From contig NC_080569.1 in NCBI RefSeq assembly GCF_030253575.1, positions 1,198,001 to 1,262,000 of the forward strand: DNA of 64,000 nt, read 5' to 3'. The stretch is from Rhododendron vialii. Its lineage: Eukaryota; Streptophyta; Magnoliopsida; Ericales; Ericaceae. Of the stretch, positions 37,297-50,165 are shown in pieces. The notes below the pieces were generated by a model that saw nothing but the letters and a program-made list of their open reading frames with translations, searched no databases and was not told the DNA's origin. The position numbers were made by a program, and so were the translations under genes. The first letter of the stretch is position 1; every line of letters starts with the position of its first letter.

Positions 37297-37367
37297 TTTG
37301 TCTAACTTATGCCAAATCACACATACTCAATACACCTTCTATGCTTCACTTCTATCAATCTCCATAA

Positions 37368-38520
37368 CCTGCGGAAAATCAAAAGAAATATGTAAACATC
37401 ATCCTATGAAGTCTCCAAATTTGCAACAACAGGGTTACAGAAAGCTTGTACAAGTAGAGTTTAATGACCTTTTTATTCATAGTTTAAACAAAATACACAA
37501 ATCTTCCTCAAATGTATAAAAGAACCATCTGGGATTAACAAAACCCAGAATCAAAATTGGCAGAAATTTCGACAGTTTGGCATAAAAATTAGCAAGATAA
37601 ATATAAATGACCTTAAAAGACACATAAAAAGGGAAAATACAGAAACTCTCCTCACATCAGGGAATTGATATCAATATGAAACAATAAGGTATTCATAGTT
37701 GAGTTCACTTTTTCCTTATTTAATGGGTAAACAGTTACAGCCCTTTTGGAAATGGTGAGAATGGGTGATAAAGGGAAAAGCCCATCAAAAAATTCTACTT
37801 TTTACTTTCCTCTCCAGGAACCACGACCTTTTTTTCATTTCTTATGAAAACCCTGGATCAAAGGGGCTCATAAAGTACAACTAGAACATCACCATCTAGC
37901 ATGAACATAACCATGACCCCAGTATGCAGAAATTAAAAGTGACCAAGATGACTCTGAAAGGCATTTATTAAAGTGAAACAGAGAGAGAAAAAGGGAAACA
38001 AAAAGGTTGAAAAGGACAAAAAAAAAATCACCCATTGTTATTGGAGATTAGAAATCCAACACTGGACTTTAAAGATGGAAAACATCAAAAGGGGAAAGAG
38101 AATCCCAGCAAACGAAAAAGGGAGAAGGAAAAGCTACAAAAACAGAGCTACTTGCTGGCTACAGCTTCATACTCTGCAACACAGGTACATATTTCTTACT
38201 TGATTCATATGGCCTTTCATCAGGAAGACAAAAGTTTCTGATTCACACTCCTCGGAAGTTGAAATTCAAAACAAAAAAATAATAGCAGAAGCCCAAGAAG
38301 TTGAACTCGATTAGTGATATTGTAAAATCCACATGCAAGAGGAAAAGAACCTAAGTTTCACCTGAGCAGAGTGAAGGCACAGAAAGACAACCGGACTTCG
38401 GAGCTTCAAATGGTAAACGACGGATGAATATTCGTTTTGGAAATTATTCCGGGCTCCAACAGGCCAGTGAACGAATCAACTAGCTCTGTGAAGGGGGGAG
38501 AGAGAGAGAGAGAGAGCAAT
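37368..38520 (-). promoter_or_regulatory. 5' untranslated exon, leader intron and start region of the ABCC gene
   Basis: On the minus strand, TTTTCCGCAG ending at 37369 is an acceptor 72 bases before the ATG. CTCAG followed by GTGAAAC at 38361 is a matching donor. The leader intron would be 37369-38361 (993 bases). A GA tract at about 38498-38516 (CT in mRNA sense) marks the likely start region. Splice sites are seen; their pairing is inferred. Confidence 0.55.
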
Positions 38521-39737
38521 GGTGTGTGTATGGATGCAAATTATTACAGCTAAGAAACAAATGTGGTGGTAGTTGGTTTTTATTACTGCAGTATTGAGTA
38601 AGAGAATTCAAGTGTTTGTTTGACAGAGAATTCAATGAAAACCTGCGGCATGCGGAATATTAATAAAGAAAGACGTGGATACAATACAAGCCAAGGTAAT
38701 CGTAATCGTCACAGAAAGACAGATAAACACTAGTCAGCGAGGGAAACTTCTACGTGGCTGTGATATTATTTTGCTTATCCTGGAGTAGTAATTTAATTCA
38801 CCCACTTGACCAAAACACAGCAAATTTTTAGTTTTATCAAATGGCATGATATTACTATAGTCTATATATCAATTGAAACTAAACTCATGGATGCATAAAA
38901 CTATCTATATAATATGAAGCAGCGGTTTTCAAATTTTCTATATTTTGGACCATCGAATTTGTACAACGTGAACGAATATGAAAACCAATTTTGACAGGTA
39001 AAAATTAATCGTTACCGGTCAAATTAAATTGAAAAGAGCATTGCTTGCCGAAATGAACGGCCGAAATTGTGTGGAGCCGTAAATAACTCATATAGGTAAT
39101 ATATCAAAGCATTGCAGATGTTTATGTAGAGACTTAGCAAATGAAATATTGATTACCTTTCTTTACAATTTCGAAGCCAATTACAGGTTATAATAAGTTC
39201 TAATAAATAGTAAGAGATTATTTAAGTAAAAAAAATGCGTGAGAATTATGTTTAATTACCTCGGTAGTTAAGCAAAACATGCGTATGCTAACCAAAAGAA
39301 TTAGGTGGATCTAGAGATCACTAACGTTATATTTAATAATCATTTTATACCAAAGCAGTATGGGACTATATTTCCGTAACATTAATTTCAGTATCATTAG
39401 TGGAAAAGCTTTTGTCCTCGAGACTTGTTAAAAAAGCTTTTGTCCTCGAGACTCAAGAGTCGAGAATATTATATATATGATTCTGAATGGTACATTATTA
39501 TTTGTTAATTGCTGCTCCAACTTTGGCGCCCAGGTCGTTGTGGGAAGAGTTTGTCTTTTTGCTAAACCAATTGAACGAGATCGTGTAAGTAACTTATACG
39601 AGTATATAATACTCCTATCATCATGTGTTGAATTCCACATTTCTGTAATTAGGAGGCTAAAGTTCCATGGAGCTCTGTGCTCATCCAATGATTCAACATT
39701 TTCATCTTTATCATTTGTATATGGAAAATTCTAAAAT

Positions 39738-39869
39738 CAGCCCAATGGGCTGACGATAGTAGGTGTGTAAATGTGTATTAAAGGATGTAAAAAGTGCACA
39801 GAAATACGTATTTTTCTTGTTTTTTAGTGTGTTTATCGTCAGCCCAGTGGGCTGACAATAGCAAGACCG
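39738..39869. repeat. 132-bp dispersed repeat, copy 2
   Basis: It has the same length and orientation as the copy at 14386-14517. It begins CAGCCCAATGGGCTGACGAT and ends CAATAGCAAGACCG, and the internal CAGCCCA-TGGGCTG palindromes are better preserved than in copy 1. The flanks are unrelated between copies, so these are true element ends. Confidence 0.85.
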
Positions 39870-41169
39870 TTTATATATATCTAACCACTTCATAACTTTT
39901 TTTTGTTAACGTGGTTCGGGCTCAATACTTGTATTTATGGGAGAATGAGATTCCACTGTGATGAAAATAAAATACTACTGTAAGGACAAAATGAGATGGC
40001 CGAAGTACGCAAAACTATTGCCACTGCTCAAGCCCCCAGTCAAGAGTAGTTGAGCCATCGCTCAACCCCGGTGCGCACCTACACTGTTTTTTTTTTTTTT
40101 TTCTACATTTTTTTTCTGTAAAATTCTAAATCGGACATATATTAGCTCCGGACTCCACAATTCTATGTACATTTAAATCATAGTACATAAACCGGATGTG
40201 ATTCCTCATTAATTCCTCCAATTTTAATGCAACCAAAATTACCACATCAATGGATCTCAAAAATAAAAAACCAACACAAAAATTGCATATATTCAACTCT
40301 CGCATTGGAGATAACATTACCAAGTGATGAATCTAGTGAAGGATCGAGGCAGGGACATTCAGCCCTTTAAATCTTTTTCACAAAATCAAAGATACTTTAA
40401 AATTCGCCACTCTTAGATATTTTAAACGTACACATCTTATCAAAGTCGGAATATTGAATTCGTCCGACGTGCAATCAACTTTTATGAAACTAGTCCATTC
40501 AATACATACGTCTTTTTTTCACGATTGCAAAACATCTTCCAACTTTTCTTCTCGTCTCTCTTTCTTATTCCTTCTCACACACACACACAGAGAATAGTCT
40601 CAAAGACGAAAACAACAATTAACAAAATTCAAAAAGGTGTGAGCACAAGATCGTCACGTAAGTAAGCCCCATTCAATTAACTTAGCTAGGTAGTACTTGT
40701 ATTTTTATTCGACTCCATCATTATCAAGCGTCGTCTTGCGTTTGAAGTCATTAAGGTCCGTATATTCTACCAAATCAGACAAAAATTGTGAAAAATAATT
40801 CCAGGTACTCCCAATTTTCCATCTTTCCATGATTGTGTCCATCTTTCCATCTTTCCATAATTGTGTTTTGTTTAATTTCATCCGTCGACTATGTCAAAAA
40901 TGAATTACTGAAGTTATTTTTTTGTAATTGTAGATAAACAAAAAAAGAAAGAGGGTACAGTATTTCTTACAGTAATTTGCTGCAATATTTAAAAGTCAAA
41001 AAATAGTCATCGTACTACACTGCGTCGGATGAAACACAAACTCAAATCCAGATCGTTCGATTAAACTCGATACCAAGAGAGAAATGACAAATGTCGTCTT
41101 TGGTTGCAATTTTTTGGAATCAATAATAACAATGGGTGAATATAGTTTTTTTCAAAAACATATACAGTA

Positions 41170-41403
41170 CTCCCTCCGTTTGAAAATGAATGACCTTTTT
41201 GAAAAAGCGTGTCATTTTCAATTGCTTATATCTTTCAACTTGGATGTTAAAAAATATGCAATATGAATTTTGTTTGATAGATTTTAATTAGTTTTATTAA
41301 ACAAAGTTTTCAAAATCACATAAAACTTCATAAATCGAAAGGTATAAGCATTTTAAAATGATACGGAGTTTCAAAAAAGTCACTCATTTTAGAATGGAGG
41401 GAG
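41170..41403. mobile_element. Stowaway MITE (Tc1/mariner type), 234 bp
   Basis: The ends CTCCCTCCGTTTGAAAATGA and TTTAGAATGGAGGGAG are inverted, with TA duplicated on each side. This is the standard plant Stowaway terminus. The interior is AT-rich and non-coding. Confidence 0.92.
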
Positions 41404-42804
41404 TATATGCTTAATTATTGGGTTAATATATAGCAATATGTACAAATGGCTATGGATGCACATTCAAAAGAAAGACGACAGTGAATAAAATGAATACTAT
41501 AACATTTTTCATTTTGTTTCTCATTTTTGTCATCCCTTGGTTTCAAATCTGTCAAGATAGGCGAGAGAGAATTTATAGATAAGAAAAATTATTAGGTGAT
41601 CCTGGGACATAGTCACATGGTATCACAAGAAAAATGAAAAATGAAAGAAAAGGAAGTTGATATTTTTTGGCCTAAAAGGAAGTTGATATTTTTTGACGAC
41701 AGTGTTTTGGCCTAATCATCTTCTTCTTCTATTTTTTTTTGTCTTTAGTCAAAATACTTTTTTTGTTCTCTTTGCGGATTCCAAGAAAAATGAAAGAAAA
41801 GAAAGTTGATATTTTCTTTCTTATGTGGTGAGAAGAGAAAGAACAGTAAAAGAATCTACGCATATATTACTATGAAATTCCTCAACTGGCTAGGCCATGT
41901 CGATGCTACTCTTCACTTGCTCTTGTCGATTTTCTTGTTCCCGATCTTCTTTCTATAGGTGTAAAATTCCTCGAGAAAATAGTTGTATGACCCATCTATT
42001 GGCTATATATTGATCGGTCGGCAGAACAATTGGCCGAGCCCCAAAAGACTTGGCTGAACAATTGTTCAGTTGGGCGACCCCCAAAAGAATTGGCCAAGAC
42101 ATTGGATTAGTTTTTCTGTGCTAGCTGTCTTCACCAGTTCACCTAACCCGATTATAATTAGAAAAAAAAAATGAAAAATACCTGACCTCTCATAACTCTA
42201 AAGTATCTATGACACGCTCTGGGACTTCTATGGAGTATATTCTAATGACAAGAAGTAAGGGCAAAGACCACGTTAGTCAATCAGACAACCCTAAAGATAT
42301 AAAGGAGTAATTAATTAACAATCAAACAAAAGAGCTAGCCAGTTGGCAGTTGCCTCAGCAATAATTTTCAAACACAACTTTTGCGTTTTGAAGTCAAACA
42401 AAAAGGGCAAAACGAAAAAGGTTATTATTAGGCAAAGCGGTTTTAATAAGTTGCAAAAACAAACACACCAACGTGTTTACATTGTTTAAAGAGAAGAACA
42501 AAGTAAAAACAAGCTTATATTTGTAGAGCTTAGATAGAGAAAGCTTAATTTATAAAGACGGCTAATTTTGTCACTCATTTTTTTTTATTAACGTCACTCC
42601 CTTGCAAGTGCATTTTTGATGCAAAAATACATTTGCAAGGGAGAAACGTTAACAAAAATGAGAGTGACAAAATCATTTCTCTTTATATAAAGGAGAAAGT
42701 ACCCTTGTTTGTTCTCCTATACCACAGGGGTTAGAGATCCTTGGATGAACACCACGACTAGTGTAATTGGTTCGTTACTCTTACTTCTAAAAGAGAGATT
42801 CTAA

Positions 42805-43149
42805 GAGCATCTCCAATCCATTTCTAAAATTTCAAAATGGAGAATAGATGCAACATATTGAAGAAATATTTTATAATTTATTCTCATTTTTTGCACTTTC
42901 AAGAGAAATTAGAAGAGATCCATCATACTTTTTAAAGATTTATAAAGATTTTGTCTCCAAAATGGGAGTAAGGTCTCCATATTTGGAGAACCAAAGGCAA
43001 TTTGGAGACTCAAATATCTAAAAAGTACAATGGGCCCTTCATAGATTCTCTCGTAAAGTGCAAAAAATAGGAATAAATTACAAAATTTTCCTCCAATATG
43101 TCATATCCATTTTCTATTTTGGAGTTTTAAAGATGAGTTAAAGATGCTC
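42805..43149. mobile_element. Tourist-like (PIF/Harbinger) MITE, 345 bp
   Basis: The ends GAGCATCTCCAA and TTAAAGATGCTC are inverted and flanked by TAA at 42802-42804 and 43150-43152. The arms stay partly complementary for tens of bases. It is the same family type as the copy at 27198-27461. Confidence 0.88.
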
Positions 43150-43276
43150 TAAATTTGAGTTCTCATAAATGAGGTGTTCAACTCCGCTTGTAATTACTAA
43201 CCCCTTGTCCTAACAACCTTTTGTTTGGCGGGGCAAAAAAAACACCTCGGGTACCCACGTTTCCTTATCAATTTGG

Positions 43277-43477
43277 GGATGGTGTCGTGCAGTGGTGTGC
43301 GCAGCACTTTGTTGTGCACCTTCGAGCCATAGAATCATACATTCGATTGCTTGAATCTCATCTCGGCAATGAACGACTCTCGATCGTTGGTTGCCGAGAT
43401 GAGATCCGAGCCATCGGATGCACGACCCGACCGTTCAGAGGTGTGCAGCACGATGTTGTATACCTCACTGCACAATA
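43277..43477. mobile_element. Foldback element with a perfect 15-bp internal stem
   Basis: GTGCAGTG near 43287 is matched by CACTGCAC near 43467-43474. Inside, ATCTCATCTCGGCAA (43355-43369) pairs exactly with TTGCCGAGATGAGAT (43391-43405). The arms share further imperfect complementarity. Probably a MITE; ends and target duplication are not defined. Confidence 0.55.
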
Positions 43478-43490
43478 CTAACCCGAAGTC

Positions 43491-43642
43491 CATCAATCAC
43501 ATGCAACTGTATCAATAATATATTGTCAGAGTGACAAAATAAGGGGCACCCGCGTTTCCTTATCAATCACATGCAACTCCCGCGTTTCCTTATCAATCAC
43601 ATGCAACTGTATCAATAATTGTCAAAGTGACAAAATAAGGGA
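43491..43642. repeat. Nested direct repeats
   Basis: A unit of about 52-56 bases (CATCAATCACATGCAACTGT through CAAAATAAGGG) occurs at 43491-43546 and 43591-43642. Between and partly within them, a 30-base unit beginning CCCGCGTTTCCT is repeated exactly at 43549-43578 and 43579-43608. A related ACGTTTCCTTATCAAT lies upstream at about 43258. Confidence 0.8.
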
Positions 43643-44108
43643 CAACAAAGTAGAAATTTTCAGAAAGGGAAAGGGAAAGAAAAGTATTATAGATCCAAAT
43701 ATTTTAGGGAGAGGCCGAGAGGGTCTTGTTAGGCCTTTTTAGGTGGTCTAGTTCGATGATTAAAGTTTTTTTTTTTTTAATTTGTTATTCACACTTTTTT
43801 TTTATTTTTTAGTAAAAAAAATACATACACTTTTAACACTAAAAAAAAAAGTGTGGATAACAAAAAATAGAGTGTGAATATCAATTCATTTTTTTTCTTT
43901 TTTGCCAATAATGTATAATTAGCGGGGGTAGTGGGATGCTAGTCAACGGAGGCTCAAAGGCAATCCATAGTCCTAAAACCCCAAACCTCGCCTCTCGTGA
44001 AACTCGAACCTAGGCCACCATAGAGGGGGACATGAACTTTATGAACTATGCTAGCTTGGCAATTCTGATGATTAAAGTTGTTCGTTACGTAAATTTTGAA
44101 TACATTGA

Positions 44109-44301
44109 GGGAATTGATTTCCACACTCCCCTTTTAGAAATCCACACTCATTTTTTTTTGTCTTTATCCACTTGAATTTACTATATTGTCCTTTATTCAA
44201 TACACTTCTTCACACATGCAAGGATAATATTGTAAGTTCATGTGGATAAAAAAAAAAAGAGAATGTAGATGGCCAAAAGAAAAGTGTGGAAATCATTTTC
44301 C
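44109..44301. mobile_element. MITE with about 75-bp inverted arms, 193 bp
   Basis: The ends GGGAATTGATTTCCACAC and GTGTGGAAATCATTTTCC are inverted. Flanking octamers TACATTGA and TACATTAA differ by one base. It is non-coding. Superfamily (Mutator or hAT) is not settled. Confidence 0.72.
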
Positions 44302-45095
44302 TACATTAATCATTAAATATTTAAGTTTGTCGTATATAAACCAACTACGGAACCTTTTTATAGCTTTAAAACAATAATTTGGCACATGCACTTGTTCGGA
44401 ATTCATTGTTGGTAAGGGAAAATGTATTCCCCAGATGTGTCGAATGATATTAAATTAACATGACAAATTTTGAAAATCAATGTTTCTGATTGAAAAATTA
44501 AGCCTGAGAAAGAGGCCACCTAAGAGTCTGAACAAAACTTAATTACCTCCAAAGTGGGATATAGAGCAAACAATAATTCTAAAACCTATTAACACATACA
44601 CAAGCACTTACATACATTCACTCACAGGATCAGTCTATCCCACACATACAACAAATACGTCTACATCATATCGGTCGTCTCGACAAGAGGAACAAGAAAA
44701 GTATAAAATATATAGATCAAAATGGAATAAAGTTTACTGAAGACGAGCAAAAAGACACTAAAGAAAATTGTGCCCGAACAGAGACCACCAAGAGGCCTAA
44801 CAAACATTACCCCAAATATAAAAAATTATTCTTTGTAGTTCTTAGAGTACCGCCACGTAGTGCCCAACACTCTTATTCAGCACACATTTTTATGGCCCAG
44901 AGTCAATATTAAGCATATTGATTCCACACAAATTGTGTGGTAGAGAATGGTGTTGGGGCACAATCGAGTGCAATTTTGTTCTCTCCCACTTTTTCATCCG
45001 TTATTCCTAACAATTGGACCCTATTGTTCTTTTAAGTAGGGTCACCTTTTCATTGGTTATTCACAAGATAGTGTGTTTGCCGTGATAATTAATTA

Positions 45096-45269
45096 CTCTC
45101 TCCGTCCTGATTTATTTGTCTCATTTTTTCTTGTACGTGTTCCAAATTAACTGTTCAATTTCAAAATTAATGGATCAGATTATGTAAATTTTCAAATCAA
45201 TTGATCAAATTTGGTTTCCTTAAGAAATTAAAAACTCAAAATTAAACAAACAAATCAGAATAGAGAGAG
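45096..45269. mobile_element. Stowaway MITE, 174 bp
   Basis: The ends CTCTCTCCGTCCTGATTTAT and AAATCAGAATAGAGAGAG are inverted with TA on both sides. The interior is AT-rich. Confidence 0.85.
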
Positions 45270-45590
45270 TACTATCCGCAAGTTTATAATTAGCGCTTAT
45301 GCGTCAAATCTTACCGAGAATCCGTGTACGCAATTACTCCACACATCCGTGTGTTAACAATGAGTCGTGTCTGTCAAATCAACGCACCACATCGACACAC
45401 CCCTTGTCCACAAACACCAACCGAACAGAACAACCCAAAACCACAGCCAATCGTCACGCACTGCGTCACCTGATATTGAGTCGAATCCAGGCCCACAAAA
45501 GCAACAGTACTTAAACGTTCCGTATTCGAATAAATAGCTATTACATGCAAAAATCCAAACCGATGTTTGCAAACAGGTTAGTATTTGTTT

Positions 45591-45776
45591 GTTGGTCGTC
45601 TCTTCTTTGTGACCGATAGGTACATTTATGGAGGCCAAGCCTCGTTGGGGGTTGGTCGTCTCTTCTGTGTGACCGAGAGGTACATTTATGGAGGCCAAGC
45701 CTCGTTCGTTGGGGGTTGGTCGTCTCTTCTGTGTGACCGAGAGGTACATTTATGGAGGCCAAGCCTCGTTGGGGGT
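45591..45776. repeat. Three tandem units of about 60-64 bp
   Basis: Each unit reads GTTGGTCGTCTCTTCT, then TGTGACCGA, GGTACATTTATGGAGGCC and AAGCCTCGTT. Units start at 45591, 45651 and about 45715; the second has an extra CGTT. Open frames across the array on both strands are by-products of the repeat. Confidence 0.92.
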
Positions 45777-46558
45777 TTTAGCCTCTTGCACATGAAAACA
45801 AAATAAAGTAGTACTCCGTATATTGCACAAAATTCCAACGCAGTCCACACTGATCGAGGTTCTGGCCGGAACCACTTGTTTTTAACTGATTTTGGATCAG
45901 AGGAGGAAATGGGTGGCTGAAGATGTGTTTGGAAGATATACAGATCCGTGCATAGTTTCGCAATGAATCTTGGTTTTTAACGAATATGCTGTGGCCGGAA
46001 ACAGACAGGAGCCACTAACGGGTGTGCGGGGCTCACTTCGGGTCCCGCATGGATAATTCGAGCCGTTCAATAATATTTTAAAATAAGAAATCGAGTGGGC
46101 TTGTAAAAAATCAGCTCAATCCAATATGTGTAGGTTTTTGAACAATCTTCCATTTTTTTTCAAGATTCCATAATCAAAATGAAAAAATGAAAGATTGAAT
46201 CGAACATCTACAAAATAGGATACGTAGTAACGCATACATCAGATACCATAAAAAAAAAAAAAAAGAGATACGGGATACCATATAGATAGAGTTGTAGAAA
46301 GATCTACAATCGATCTCCTTGAGAAAAGAACAAAAACGGGGGAAAGTAATTTAACACATACGGTTTGACAAGTGGGCATCAGAAAGAGACTAAACTTGTC
46401 TCCGATTGGTCGTAAGTTTGAATCCCATAAAGACCGAACGATCCAATTCCAAATCTTGCGGTAACTGGAGGTTTGTCAAGTCGTTAACTTCATATATAAT
46501 TCTAAAATTGGTGAAGTCGTGCGCGAACTGATCAGGTAGCCGGTTATAAAATAAAGGG

Positions 46559-46723
46559 GAATGTTAGGTACAAAGAAAATTTACTCCGAAAGTATCTCGA
46601 AAACAGCAATCAATGGTTGATAATCACTTTGATGATTGTATCACACACATCAAAGTGAATCTCAACTACTAGTTGATCTTTTCGGGGTAGTTTCGGGATA
46701 AATTTTCTTTATTCGTAACATTT
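46559..46723. mobile_element. Small foldback MITE, about 165 bp
   Basis: AAAGAAAATTTACTCCGAAA at the left is mirrored by TTTCGGGATAAATTTTCTTT at the right. Inner arms AATCACTTTGATG and CATCAAAGTGAATC also pair. The outer limits AATGTTA and TAACATT are palindromic. No target duplication was identified. Confidence 0.65.
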
Positions 46724-47142
46724 CTGTAAAATAAAAATAAAAATCCCTACAATCACGGCAACAGGAGAATATATGCCCGAGCTCAGATCCCAAGGCCTAA
46801 CCGTCCTTGTTAATTCGTAGTATATGTATTATTGTGTATATTTAAATTTGATTTGCACTGAACAACACACATGTAATGCTGCTTTAAACAATTAGAGAAA
46901 CGTGGTTGGTATATACAAAAATTAAAGTACGCCAAGTTGCCAACCCCTTGTGCAAGAAAATTGAACCACTAACTTCAATATTATTATACGGATAATGGTT
47001 TTGTTATGCCAAAAGTTATGGTGTCTTCAAAATGACCGGAGACACCGAAGTCATTCCCTTATTATACTGTTAACAAGGAGTGCTAAAGTCATCTAATCAT
47101 TATGCGCGTATGTGAGCAGGAGTACGAGCGCTATCCGGTCTT

Positions 47143-47146
47143 TGAA

Positions 47147-47183
<37 letters not shown>

Positions 47184-47497
47184 ATTCGGATCCCATAAGG
47201 AATCCCTTACGGCTTTGCAATGCAGGACTCCCCTTTTCCGAGCCAATTTCGACGATCCGAGCCGCTCAAAGTGTGCATAACGTGATTTTAAGGGTATCCG
47301 CGAAAAATCAGCAAAAAAAAATAATCGGGAAGGGCTTGATCCGAATAGTTTTTTACCGAACCGAAATCACGTTCTGATCACTTTGAGCGGCTCAAATTAT
47401 CGAAATTGGCTCGGGAAAGGGGAGTCCCGCACGGTAGCACCGTGCGGTATCCCTTATGGGATCCGAACTATCTATATGTGTGTGTGTGTGTTATACT
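47143..47497. mobile_element. Long foldback element bounded by AC and GT microsatellites
   Basis: The left arm runs from an AC tract (about 47157-47182) through TCGGATCCCATAAG and CCAATTTCGACGATCCGAGC to about 47290. The right arm from about 47367 is its imperfect reverse complement and ends in a GT tract (about 47477-47491). The microsatellites form the outer part of the inverted repeat. It is non-coding. Confidence 0.75.
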
Positions 47498-48235
47498 AGT
47501 TATTGAAATCCGCGAGAATAATGATTGAGAAGGTAAATGCGCGCATTACGAGAACTGAGAGTGAGAGCACATGCTATTTTAAAAAATTGTATGACTAAGG
47601 GTAAGGGTGGGTGCTAAAGAATCCTTATTTTTTGTTGACGAATAGACTGTCGATCTCACTTGAGTCCGCCATGTTTGTCTCTTGCTAGGTTCTTAGATGG
47701 CGTATCAATAATTTTATGTGACGTTTGTCATTTACGTTTCATAAAAAAAAGTAAGTAAAATAAAACGAGACAAAATGTTGATCCTTACGCGAGAAACAAG
47801 GAAGTTTCTCAAGTCGATTACAGTAGTATGTTAGTACTTTGCATTTTGGAGGCCCAAATATACATACCGTGGGCCTTCTTGCTCGGCCAAGCCCAACTCG
47901 ATGGCTTTCTTGTTTGGTACTGAATCCGAGAGACTTTTTTCTTTCTGTTGGTGTGGAAAATTAATGCCGTTAATTGATAAGATCAACGGTTGTATGTCGC
48001 CCTACACGGAGTTGCAGGACAACACCCCTGGATTAATGGGTATGCGCTCGGCATTCTTCATAAGAGATGGGAATTTACTTCGAATTAACTTGAGCTCGCC
48101 TTTTCTTAACTAATCTTTCTCCCACCATGGTCCAAATATTATTTTGGATACTTACATTCTAACTTCGAAATCATGTAATTCGTGTTTTTCATTTTATTCT
48201 CAAGCTGTAACCGAACCATATAAACCAATAGAAAC

Positions 48236-49119
48236 CAGTGTTGTGAATCCCGTACCGTACCGGCCGGTACGTCCCGGATTTGTAAGATTCCGGTACCACC
48301 AACCCCCAATAATGTTCCGGTCTAAATACCGGGCCTTACCGGTCGGTACCGGGAATCTCGGAAAATACTGGACGAGATGTGGTTTCCGCTAGTTTCGGCC
48401 GAAATTTTGTAAGCTGTTTTCCGGGAGGAACCCAACGGTCAGGGGGAAAAAAAGAACCAAAAAATAAATAAATAAACCCAACTTCAGGGGAAAAAAAGGA
48501 AATTTTTTTTAGCAAACAAAACGTGGGCTTATTTATCTATAGTACGTGCGCGAGGCTCAAAATCCCAGATTTGCGTCCCTGCGCGCGAATAACCCGTGAC
48601 GCGCACCCGGTTAATTGGTTTCCAAATTACATTCGGGGGCCATGGCCTATTTTCCCGAGCGCGAGACCTCTCGGGTTTTCATTCACAAGCTTACTAGTGT
48701 GCAAAGTCATTTAAGGTGGAAAAGGGTTTTGTAACTAAGCAATGTGGGACAAAAAGGCAAACACAATATTTTATGACTTCACACCAAAATCCCAACAACA
48801 ACAATTTATTTATTATGATCGTGAATCAGTAACAACGTCTTATGACTTGTATTATTGTTAATAGAATTTTTTTGCGCGATTTATACACTTGCAATGTTTG
48901 ATTTTGGACTCCAAATGGTGAATTTTGTTGTCTTAATATAGATATTTTATGATGAATTTCATGGTATGGGGGATTTTTTTGAATTATAATTATATATAAT
49001 TATTATATATATTGTAGTTGCGATAAATCCGAAACGGTACCCGGTATTTGACCGGTACCGGTACGTACCGTACCAATAGGAAAACCGGTAACCTGGCCGG
49101 TACAGTATTCAGAACATTG
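48236..49119. mobile_element. Non-autonomous hAT-type element, 884 bp, rich in GGTACCG motifs
   Basis: The ends CAGTGTTGTGAATCCCGTACC and its counterpart TACAGTATTCAGAACATTG are inverted with a few mismatches. The perfect 8-bp duplication ATAGAAAC lies at 48228-48235 and 49120-49127. Both subterminal zones repeat CCGGTACCG/GGTACGTACC-type motifs. The middle is AT-rich and has no transposase frame. Confidence 0.9.
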
Positions 49120-50165
49120 ATAGAAACAGCTCCTCCTACTATTTTTTTTTATACTGCAGCGCCCACCTCGATTAATTCCTGGGAAGATTTTCACATTTAG
49201 CTTCCTTCTATCTTCTTTTTTCATTCATTTTCATTTCCCTCATTAAAGTCCAACATCTGAAAATTTATGGCATTCCTGGAAATTGGATTTGTCAAGTGGA
49301 AATAATTAAAGTATCTTTATTTAAACTTTAATTAAAGCAGCAACTCTTTATGCGCCTTTCCTTTTTCTCTTTCCAATGCGGGGCGCTGAATCGGGCTTTC
49401 TACAGTATGATGAAGCCCACAATCGTAGTTCAGGTAAAAGTCAGCACAGTAGTACTAAGGTAGACATTGGTTAGCCAGTCTACAAAAGCCAGCCCATAAC
49501 CAAATTAATCCGGCCTAATATACCGACTAATTTTCTGAAATGTGCCCTATTTCCTTGTCCCCTAATAATTTTGTATCTGGCATGATAGAGACCGACTAAT
49601 TTCCACCCGTCCACTAATGGGGGCTCCATTAATATCGGGACAAAGCCATTGTAGACATGATAGCACGCAAGTGAAAGTCAAACTAACACCACAAGTTTGT
49701 ATAGGGCTCTGATTGAAGGATAACTACTCTACACCAATAAATGAAGGCTCATAATAGTATCTTCCAGACAAGATAGATAGCTTGAGTGATTTCCAAAATC
49801 AATTTCGTAAACATTTTTTTAGGGAGACTTCGGAAAATATTATTCCTATAAAAATGCGTTATCTTTCATGAAATTGTCAAAAAATAATTTTAAAAAAAAA
49901 CACAAAAAATGAGGTTGACAAAAATCCTCATGTGAAACCAAATATGAACACATCAGTGAATGAGATTTTTTTTTCACTTTTAATTAACTTAGGTTAGGTT
50001 AATACCAAACTAAAGGAGTTAGTCTGGTAGTCAAGACATGAGACTTAGGGATTTGCTTTCTGCTAAGATTTCAGGTTTGAAACCTTTTAGGTGTTATTAA
50101 CTGCTTTGAGGCTGATCCATCCTCCAGAGTTTTGCTCCAAACTTAATAATTGGGCTCTCTGCAAG

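Noticed and set aside
45354-45749. 131-codon minus-strand frame with repeated LASINVPLGHTEETTN-like units
   Set aside because: It is a by-product of the three-unit tandem repeat, and the frame changes between units.
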